NCBI GenBank assembly: GCA_015852425.1
Contig: JAAAIG010001129.1
Location: 1-10,258, forward strand
DNA: 10,258 nt
From: Gryganskiella cystojenkinii
Taxonomy: Eukaryota > Mortierellomycota > Mortierellomycetes > Mortierellales > Mortierellaceae
Reading direction: 5' to 3'
Positions 1-6,892 of this stretch are shown here, piece after piece; position 1 is the first letter of the stretch, and the number at the start of each line of letters is the position of its first letter. Position numbers and translations under genes: made by a program. The notes under the pieces are model-generated. The model did not search any database. It saw only the letters and a list, made by a program, of their open reading frames with translations, and had not been told where the DNA came from.

Positions 1-333
1 TGATTATCGAGAAGCGCAGTGCTCCGCTCCTACTCGTTTTCACAGGAGCGTTGACATTGCCTTGCAGAGTTAGCTGATGGACAAAACGGAGGAATGCAGC
101 GTTCATGCTGCATAGCTAAAGGGGAGAAGGAGTGATGGTCTGCCAACCTGGCTTTGGTCCACAATCTCGGATGGTTCGCGAGGCATGTTGTGCGGCGTTC
201 TTTTGAATGTTTTGGTGGGTGAATTAAACTGAAAAGGAAGAAGATGGGTATGTTGAGTGGTGGATAGATGAAGGAATGGAATCTATGAATGACATTGTAC
301 CTGAGTTGAGACCAGTTGACGGTTTGCCACCAT
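1..333 (-). CDS. Tandem-family small protein, copy C (5' part only, runs off the left edge)
   Basis: Unrecognised gene, function unknown. Read on the minus strand: exon 1 is 333-301 (33 nt, starting MVANRQ), intron 1 is 300-229 (72 nt, GTACAA...TTTTCAG), exon 2 is 228-148 (81 nt, containing NMPREPSEIVD), intron 2 is 147-30 (118 nt, GTTGGC...TAG), and exon 3 starts at 29 and leaves the window after about 9 codons (ERSTALLDN). All joins are in phase 0 and free of stops. The segment 1-228 matches 898-1125 of copy A at roughly 94% by eye, so this is a recent duplicate. Its ATG is preceded by only about 135 bp before the stop of copy A, so the promoter must be compact or shared. No signal peptide is visible. 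The intron model is inferred from consensus sites and from agreement with copy A. Whether the rest of the gene is intact cannot be seen. Confidence 0.6.
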
Positions 334-467
334 TTCCCAGGCCCGGGAAAAATTCAAAGCAGCCATTTTGTTTCTGCAGAGCGACGCGACGTTTTTCCTT
401 GTAGTAATTTCACTTTCGATATCACCCTCTTGGCCGAAAGACCCTCAGTTGAAAGAGAAAAACTGTA

Positions 468-1247
468 TTAACTATCAATACGGCTCAGCTGCAGTTCTAC
501 GACGCCACCACTAGATGAGAATGAAACAGAGCCATAAGCACACTTGATCCACTCCAAGTAGGCGAAAAGTTCTTTTTGTTCTTCTTGATCCCAAAGCGCG
601 ATACAAAACTTCTTATTATTGGGGGCGGAGGGAACAAGTCGAAGTCGCTCATGCCTCTCGGGGACATCGGCCTTAAACTCCACCTGCCAGTACCCTTGAC
701 CATTGCCTGCATAGAAGTACTTGTCCTCGTGTTTCATAAGCAGGACACCGTCAATGACCTCGCAGCTCACAAGGAGATCACCGCGATCTTGGGAAGCATA
801 GAGGTGATCAAAGTATTGGCAGCTCAGACAATCGCCCTCTATGTCTGGATCAACAAGCTGGAGTGCATACTGTTTTCCGTTTTCGACGACTCTGCCTTGA
901 TTATCGAGAAGCGCAGTGCTCCGCTCCTACTCGTTTTCACAGGTGCGTTGACATTGCCTTGCAGAGTTAGCTGATGGACAAAAGGGAGGAATGCAGCGTT
1001 CATGTTGCATAGCTAAAGGGGAGAAGAAGTGAAGGTCTGCTAACCTGGCTTCGGTCCACAATCTCGGATGGTTCGCGAGGCATGTTCTGTGGCGTTCTTT
1101 TGAAAGTTTTGGTGGCTGAATTAAACTGAAAAGGAAAAGATGGGGTATGTTGGGATGGAGGAAGGAATGGAAGAGTTGAAAAACTAATGGATGACATGTG
1201 TTACCTGAGTCGAGAGCAAAAATAGACCATGGACGTTTCGCCACCAT
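468..1247 (-). CDS. Tandem-family small protein, copy A (intact, 190 aa, three exons)
   Basis: I do not recognise this protein. Minus-strand model: exon 1 1247-1205 (43 nt), intron 1 1204-1116 (GTAACA...TTCAG), exon 2 1115-1045 (71 nt), intron 2 1044-927 (GTTAGC...GAGTAG, with a CTAAC branch-like site near 970), exon 3 926-468 ending in TAA. Exons 1-2 give residues 1-38 (starts MVAKRPWSIF, includes MPREPSEIVD). Exon 3 gives residues 39-190. There is no signal peptide or membrane segment, so the product is probably intracellular. Exon 3 alternates short hydrophobic strands (YALQLVD, DKYFYAG, GYWQVEFKA) and ends with a likely amphipathic helix (EEQKELFAYLEWIKCA), which suggests a mostly beta domain closed by a helix. 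A PH- or GRAM-like fold is a guess only. It lies head-to-tail with copy C (135 bp) and pseudogene B (70 bp). The unbroken 152-codon exon 3, next to a decayed sister, argues that it is under selection. Confidence 0.65.
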
Positions 1248-1317
1248 TTCTCAGGCCAGGCGTTGATTTCCTTCTGCTGAGCTTTGCAAGGGGAGAAGAA
1301 GGAAGATCTGAACAGTA

Positions 1318-2047
1318 TTAACAATCAATACGGCTCAGTTGAAGTTCCATGGCACCGCCACCATCTTCGATGTAACCTCACCATAAGCACACTTGATCCA
1401 TTCCAAGTCGGCGAACCGTTCTTTTTGTTCTTCTTGATCCCAAGGCGAGATATGAAACGTCGTGCTATTGGGGGCTGAGGAGGAGCGAACAAATCGAAGT
1501 CGCTCAAGCCTCTCGGGGACATTGGCCTTCAACTCCACCAGTCAGTACCCTTGATCTTTGCTTGCATAACGGTACTTGTCCTTGTGTTTCAAATGCAGGG
1601 CATCGGCAATGACCTCGCAATTCACAAGAGGACACACCGTGATTCTGGTACTATATAGGCGACTAAAGTGTGCAAAGCTCAGACAATCGACTTCCAGGTG
1701 CGGATCAGCGAGCTGGAGTCCATAGGGTTTTCCGCTTTCGACGACTCTGCCTTGACTATCGAAAAGCGGAATGCTCTGCTCCTACATTGTTTTCACTGAT
1801 GCATTGAATTGCCTTGCGAATTTAACTGATGGACAAAAGAGAGGAATGTGCTCAACTGCTAAAAAGAGCAAGGGGCGAAGCTTTGCCAACCTGACTTTGG
1901 TCCACAATCTCGGATGGCTCGCCAGGCATGTTGTGATCTTTTGGTGGGAGGATGCGAAAGGAGACACTGGTCCAAGTGGATGAAGAGCATGGTTGAAGGA
2001 AAAGAAGGAATGAAGGCTCGATGGAGGCAAAAAATATTTGCCACCAT
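1318..2047 (-). pseudogene. Tandem-family small protein, copy B (decayed)
   Basis: This is a diverged third copy of the family. The ATG at 2047 (ATGGTGGC, as in the sisters) and the exon-3 start at 1781 after TAG are recognisable, and exon 3 aligns with copy A at about 60% amino-acid identity by eye. Several lesions are visible. No usable donor follows the start exon. The exon-2 equivalent (about 1888-1950) lacks about 14 nt relative to copy A, shifting the frame. The Trp codon of the GYWQVEF motif is TGA at 1542-1544. A further 1-nt difference near 1350-1370 shifts the last codons, before the equivalent TAA at 1318-1320. One 6-nt insertion near 1475-1485 is in frame. The exon-2 core (PSEIVDQSQ) and its GTTGGC donor survive. 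I infer that it is the oldest of the three copies and no longer makes the full protein. Sequencing error could explain one lesion but not all of them. Confidence 0.65.
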
Positions 2048-3829
2048 TTTCGCGCCTTGGATAACCTTAAATTAAGGTCATCTTCTTCATTTTGACTGTG
2101 CACCAGACAACCTGGCTGTCACAGCTTTGTGGTTTTGTCAAGAAGCAAGCATCCAATACGAGACGCTTGTCCACAGTCAAGCCACTCTCTACCTCACCAC
2201 TCTACTTCTTTCCTAGGGCGGTCGCGGCTTTTGAAATGTGCATCGTTTAGAACTCGTCGACGCCACTGCGATCGGGGTTTAACGGCTGACTTTTCCAAGC
2301 GTTCACTGCAAGGCCGTTTCTTGCTGGGTGTCATGGACACCGCAGAATTTTATCATACATCTGCAAGAATTTATAATCCTACGCCCGATGTAGGTTATAG
2401 CTGCCAGATCGAGCTCGGTCTTCTTGAACGACAATCGGAAAAATGAAACAGCGACGACATGTTCTTGACGTCGCTGGAGGTGTCAAAGACATGTCAGGTG
2501 GGGAGCATGTATGCACCCTTCGTCCCAACCGGATATCGTTAGTCAAGAACAACGAGTGCTTCTTTGGAATCCTCACTGACTTTGGGGACACCGACCAAAC
2601 CCGACGTTTCCGGCATTTGGTGTCGGGTTGAGATGACAGAGAGGCGAAACCAGGGGCAGTGAATGGACTGGAGAATTTTGCGTTGGAGGCGAGTTTGTGC
2701 TCCAAGCCAGGTATTTGAAAGAGGAGGAACCTTCGTCCTTGCGCTCTCGTGCACAATCTCTTCTTTTCTTCGCTTTTTTCAAGCGCAATAAAATCTGGAT
2801 GTCTTTCGCCCGCATTCCCAGGACCACTCTCACGATCTTGACAATCAAACGCCACAGACGCTAAAAGAGAGGACGATTGAAAAAAAGGGTGTTTACTAGA
2901 TCAGGGTCCAGCCCCGCCAGGCCTTGGTCACCGCTCTGTTATTGTTGAACATGGTCATGCTGTAATGGAGGAGAGTGAGAGAAAAGGGTCTTCAAATGGG
3001 ATGGGTAGACTTTAGACACCCCTGACCCCTTGTTCTGTAATCTTGTTTGCCTTTCTCTTTCTTCTGCCGTCTCTCCTTTATTTAAAAACTCATCTCGACC
3101 CCGCCCTATCTCAATGATTATTTTTTTTAAAGAGTGCAGTTACAAACAACAGAAGAAAGGTCAATAAAGATCATCTTTTTTTTTGACACAGGAAAGAAAA
3201 AGAAAGTAGTTGAGGAAAAGAGCCTTTTGGTTCCGAAAGCGCTCTTGACAAGCAAAGGGGTTCGTTCCATTCCTGCATCGCACTTTGATGCACTTGGTCA
3301 GTGTAATGATTATGCGGCGCTGACATGAGAGTGTGGTAAAGGACGGGCACGGATGATCGAGTTTTTGATCCCTCTGTCGAGGTTCTTTTTCAGAAGTCAT
3401 CTCCACATTCACAGCGAACTGCTTGTGGAAAGAGTATCTTCTCCCCTCTCGCCTTCTCTTCTGGCGCTTTCCTTCACTGCCTCACTTTCTTCCCCAATCC
3501 CTTCCCCCGTTACCCACAGACGAAGATAAAAAGAAACAAGAGAAAGCCCCAAGCTTTAGCGCTGTTTTCACCCCTCGCAAGACTAACCTCTTTGCATCAC
3601 CAATAGCCCTTTCCGTCCAAGGTTTTCTTTTGCCTCTTCGACGTTGCGCGCATTAATTTTTGCTCCTTTTCTCTTTTCGTCCTGCTTGTCTAAACCATCT
3701 TTCTTCCACTCCTCATCGGTACCTGACTTTGACTTTGACCAAACTCTTCTAGCCTTCCCTCCATCCGAAAGCATCTCTGTATCTTTCTTTCCCTCGATTT
3801 GCCTACTCTTCTCGACTCCAAAATCCAAC
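2048..3829. other. Long stretch without a supportable gene
   Basis: Several short open frames occur on both strands, but none shows a recognisable domain. The most coding-like is 2443-2631 on the plus strand (62 codons from MKQRRHVLDV, many C-ending codons). The stretch 2890-2960 is GC-richer and stays open in more than one frame on both strands, so the frames cannot be told apart. A TATTTAAAAA element sits near 3078-3087. From about 3430 to 3830 the plus strand is strongly pyrimidine-rich, like the leader directly upstream of the FHA-RING gene. I find no convincing tRNA or 5S rRNA here. Confidence 0.5.
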
Positions 3830-3878
3830 ATGTTGCACTCGCCTATCACCACAAGCACGCTACCACTGTCCCTGCCAG
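3830..3878 (+). other. Candidate alternative first coding exon of the 397-aa protein gene
   Basis: After about 400 nt of pyrimidine-rich leader there is an ATG (context CCAACATGT) that opens a 49-nt stretch rich in Ser, Thr, Leu and Pro, followed at once by a strong donor, GTAAGA. It ends in phase 1. A good acceptor (CTTCACCTCAG) ends at 4815, and joining 3878 to 4816 enters exactly the frame of the downstream gene, giving a 378-aa form. The implied intron (937 nt) is long for this window, though the FHA-RING gene has one of 671 nt. The competing start at 4710 has a better Kozak context. This is inference from splice consensus only. Confidence 0.3.
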
Positions 3879-4709
3879 GTAAGAACCTTGTAGCGGGAAG
3901 AGAGACTTTGACAACAACCGAAAGACCACGGTGCAGCGATGGCTCCTTCGACGACCCTCTCCCCTCTGCCCGCCATTGTTACCTGCTCTTTTCGCCTTAT
4001 GATCGAACGAACCATGGATCAAACAACAGGGAAAGAGAAAAAAAGAGAGAGCTTTTTTTGTTTTTCATGGTGTGGCGCAAGAAAAGTTCATTCTCGAGGC
4101 TGTCTTGCTAATGAGTCTTTTTCTCTCCTCAGAAAAAAGTGGCCCGGGAGTTTGAAAATAATAAGCGCGTTCACTATTGGCCTGGGCACCCGTTCACTGT
4201 CTTTTTCGCAACTCACACATTTTTTGCTCTCAAGACATTTCCTCGGATTCAATTAGATGGTGTGACAAAAAGGGAGGGGGGGAGGAAATGAAGCCGACAT
4301 GACGTCGTCCACATCACACCTTTTGGACCAAGCAAAAAATGAGAGTGAGAAGAGAAGGAAGGCAATGCCTTGAGCAACAGTGGCAGACCGTGACCCTCTT
4401 TTTTGAACCGAGAAGAAGATCGCCACTATTCAAAGCAAAAGTCTACTTCCAACGGTCATTTCATTTCTTATTTTTTGCAGGGGCGGCGCACAGAACAACA
4501 AGAAAGTGTCTGTTGTCGTGTTTTCATTTCTTCAATGGCATCTACTCCAATTCATCATATCACCTGCCAAAACCGCACGGTTTCCTCTCACGACTTTCAT
4601 TTCCCTCTCGCTCTCTATCCTCCCATTCTCTCCCTTTCTTTTTCTTCAACCGCATCTCCGTCCCCCAAGTCCAGATTAACCAAAACTGTCCCTCTTGCTG
4701 TCATCAACC
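3879..4709 (+). promoter_or_regulatory. Upstream region and leader of the 397-aa gene (or a long first intron)
   Basis: The stretch contains an inverted CCAAT (CTATTGGC near 4173-4180) flanked by two direct CGTTCACT copies (about 4168 and 4191), a TGACGTCG site at 4300-4307, and a pyrimidine-rich run from about 4560 to 4700 ending at the CAACCATGG start. A possible acceptor (TTTTTTGCAG) ends near 4480, so a leader intron is also conceivable. No protein-coding stretch can be supported here; a frame open from 4535 overlaps the start of the next gene but has no other support. Confidence 0.35.
4259..4320. promoter_or_regulatory. Nested inverted repeats around a CRE-like TGACGTCG
   Basis: GGTGTGA at 4259-4265 faces TCACACC at 4314-4320. 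Between them CGAC (4295-4298) and GTCG (4304-4307) flank ATGAC, overlapping TGACGTCG (4300-4307), which resembles the bZIP/CREB-ATF core TGACGT. It lies about 400 bp upstream of the ATG at 4710. A regulatory role is inferred from the motif alone. Confidence 0.3.
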
Positions 4710-6129
4710 ATGGTATTGATCCGCTCATCCTCCCCCTCCTTCTACTCTTCCGCTCCTTCATCGCCTCTGCTCCACCATGTACTACCTCTGATGTCAATGA
4801 CATCCTTCACCTCAGGCTGCAAGCCGTCCTCGGTCAAATTGGCTGCAAAACCAGTCTCGATCTCAGCAGTCCGTCCGCTTTCAATCCGATCCACATCACT
4901 TTCATCTGTACCACGACTTACTTCACTGCAAACCTCGTCAACGCTCGAATCCTCTTCTCCGGTCGCTATCCCCACCCCAATCTCACCGCCATTGACACCT
5001 CACATCGGTTATGAGCCACAAGACCGGGATTACTCCGATGATGTCTTCTCTTCTCGATTCCAACAACGCAAGCAAGACCGACAAGACCAAGAACAGCCAT
5101 GCGATGATAATGACGAATCGTCGTATTTGTCACGTCACTCGAGTTCTGCTCCTTCGGCCATGTCTCCACTCGAAATGCGATCTTGCTCCAAAGTGCCAGT
5201 GACAACGACCGCTGGGTTCACGTTCTCGAGCAACATTACGACAACGGATGCCAAAGAGGATCGTGAGAGTTACGAGTACTTTTTGAACACTATGGAGGGT
5301 GACTATTGGAAAAGTGTGTCGACCATCCGGACAACCTACTTTTTCGATGGTATCGGTCGCGGTGGTGGTTTCCTTGCTGTGAGTAAAATCTCGTTATACT
5401 CATTGTTTCTAAAATGTTCGTTTCATTTAGATCATCACCCTAACAGACAGAGATTCATTCAATCTCTCGATGTACTAAAACTATTTCCATAGATCCCACA
5501 TATTGCCTCCCATGGCAACGCCAAGACGAATGTGATCTGCCGTCTGTTGGAGGCCTGGTTGACCAAAAAGCTTGTCGAACCCACCATCTCAGACTCGATT
5601 CCGGTCCTTGAGGACAATATCCAGAGCTCTGTTCAGTCGATTGAACAACATTTGCGACAAGACACCAGGGTCTGGTCCGGGATCTCAAAGTCATTTATAC
5701 ACATTCGATGTGGTCACGTCTTTATGCTCGATACCTGCTGCAACGACGAGACGATCGTCCACCTCGGAGCAGACGAGTTTTATCAAGATGTAAAAAAAAA
5801 AAAAAAAAAAAAAAGAGTCTTAATGGTTGTTTTCTTGATTTGTTTCCATGTTACTGACAGGACAGACTCTTGCACTATCCTCCCTTTCTTTCTTCCACCA
5901 GTACCCACTGTTTGTGGATGTCGAGATCAAGATGCACTGCGACTCGAACCATCTGCCCAAGGATCACTCTACTGAGATCCTGATTGCGTTCCAGAACGTG
6001 GTGAATAAGAACAACAGAGAAAAGACAGCGGGTAACAAGACTGAAAAACCGTATGTGCACCGGGTGATGATCTTGGAACCACCAAAGCGTCGTCCATTGG
6101 TGGAATGTGGCAAGGCACCGGTTGCATAG
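4710..6129 (+). CDS. Uncharacterised 397-aa protein, Ser-rich N-terminus and folded-looking C-terminal half, three exons
   Basis: I do not recognise this family. Model: exon 1 4710-5378, intron 5379-5492 (GTGAGT...CCATAG, TACTAAAA branch-like), exon 2 5493-5789, intron 5790-5901 (GT plus an A23 run, then TTACTGAC and CACCAG), exon 3 5902-6129 ending TAG. All joins are phase 0. The start has a good context (CAACCATGG), and an in-frame TAA at 4677 limits extension. Residues 1-185 are rich in Ser, Pro and Thr with several SP/TP steps (PTPISPPLTP), probably disordered. From about 188 the composition changes: YEYFLNTMEGDYW, aromatic and Gly-rich FFDGIGRGGGFLA (211-223), helix-like CRLLEAWLTKKL, then IRCGHVFMLDTCC (294-306) and YPLFVDVEIKMHCD. 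The Cys/His cluster could bind metal but does not fit a zinc-finger pattern I can name. No signal peptide or membrane helix. The reading continues across both splices, which supports a real gene. An alternative first exon at 3830 is possible. Confidence 0.7.
5792..5814 (+). repeat. A23 mononucleotide run at a 5' splice site
   Basis: Twenty-three consecutive A begin at position +3 of the second intron of the 397-aa gene (GT at 5790-5791). The run replaces the usual +5 G of the donor. Such runs are slippage-prone, so its length may vary between strains or be miscounted in the assembly. Confidence 0.95.
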
Positions 6130-6251
6130 CCCCCTCCAGCACGTTTCCCCAAAGTCCGAAGCAGTTCCTTCTTTCGCCTATGGGCGAGGAATGGATTCAT
6201 GTTCGTGGTTGCAAATGCTCGGTTGCCGTTTCACGACATAGTGTCACAAAC

Positions 6252-6257
6252 AATAAA
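6252..6257 (+). terminator. Polyadenylation signal AATAAA after the 397-aa gene
   Basis: A canonical AATAAA lies 123 nt after the TAG at 6127-6129, with GT/T-rich sequence following (CAGGTTTTGTATATTGTT). The position fits a short fungal 3' UTR. Confidence 0.5.
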
Positions 6258-6385
6258 CACTCAGCTCGTGCAGGTTTTGTATATTGTTAAGTTTAGCAGT
6301 AAATCGTTTGAACAACAAAAAAGACAGAAGCCCATAGTTGTGGATATCAGAAATCCACCTTGCCCTGTTCTCCCTCCGCTCCTTC

Positions 6386-6399
6386 CCAATCAGGCCAAT
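6386..6399 (+). promoter_or_regulatory. Paired CCAAT boxes upstream of the FHA-RING gene
   Basis: CCAATCAGGCCAAT contains two CCAAT pentamers 9 bp apart on the plus strand. CCAAT is the target of the fungal Hap/NF-Y complex. Binding here is inferred from the motif and its upstream position only. Confidence 0.35.
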
Positions 6400-6892
6400 A
6401 GAATTGAGAGGTCATCACACGAGCCGAGTCTCCAGCCTGGCGGGGTCTTTCTGTCTTTGTATCTTTCAGGGTTTTGATCGTCTGAACCAGTCATTGTAGG
6501 TGGAGAGGAGAAGCAAAGGAGAAGAGAGAAGGATAGGACCGAAAGAGAGTCGCGTCTTTCAAACAACCCCCAGCCCCTTTTCTCATTTCTTTCATTCATT
6601 ATTCATTCAAATCCAAATCACTCTTTCTTCTTGCCTTGTCCCCTCCCTCCCTCCTCATTCTTCACCTTTTACCGACCATCACACCTTCCTCCCTTGTCCC
6701 CAGTCAGTCAGTCACTCCCCCTTTCGCCCTCCCCTTCATCATTGCTTTCTTCAAATCAGCTCCCTCCCTCTTTTTACTTCTTTTCACCAAAGGCTTTCCC
6801 CCTTTTCTCTTCTCCCTTTCTTTATTTCTCTCAAAAAACATTTCTTTCCACTCCAATCATTTTAATTTCAACAGCATCGTGAAGAAGACAGG

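Larger units (their letters stand above)
1..2047 (-). repeat. Tandem gene duplication, about 2.4 copies with a period near 0.8-0.9 kb
   Basis: Position 1 onward repeats at 898 onward (offset 897), and a more diverged version occurs again near 1750. The equivalent start codons lie at 333, 1247 and 2047, and the equivalent exon-3 starts at 29, 926 and 1781. Copies are in direct orientation and include exons, introns and the short intergenic stretch. Unequal crossing-over is the simplest origin. I see no terminal repeats or transposase. The array may continue to the left of the window. Confidence 0.85.
6130..6892 (+). promoter_or_regulatory. 3' UTR of the 397-aa gene, then promoter and pyrimidine-rich leader of the FHA-RING gene
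   Basis: No coding region is supportable. The left part is probably the 3' UTR with an AATAAA. Two CCAAT boxes follow at 6386-6390 and 6395-6399, about 500 bp before the ATG. From roughly 6575 to 6840 the plus strand is almost pure C/T, broken by few purines, and ends with CAACAGCATCG just before the start codon. Long C/T tracts near transcription starts are common in fungal promoters; the exact start site cannot be read from sequence. Confidence 0.55.

Noticed and set aside
2379..2855. 158-codon minus-strand open frame
   Set aside because: Composition is scattered, with no domain, no splice support and a competing plus frame with better codon pattern; probably chance.
2895..2960. Possible tRNA or 5S-like GC-rich island
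   Set aside because: No cloverleaf pairing, no GGTTCGA-type B box and no match to the 5S pattern I could recognise.
3583..3858. Lys/Glu-rich minus-strand frame of 91 codons
   Set aside because: It is the mirror of the pyrimidine-rich plus-strand leader; purine-rich complements give Lys/Glu/Gly by composition alone.
3644..4111. 155-codon plus frame starting MRALIFAPF
   Set aside because: Ser/Phe/Leu-rich translation of a C/T tract with no domain; a strong donor at 3879 inside it suggests it is not read through.
4403..5014. 203-codon plus frame overlapping the 397-aa gene
   Set aside because: Its 3' part overlaps the gene's first exon in another frame, has no continuation across the introns and no recognisable motif; treated as a shadow.
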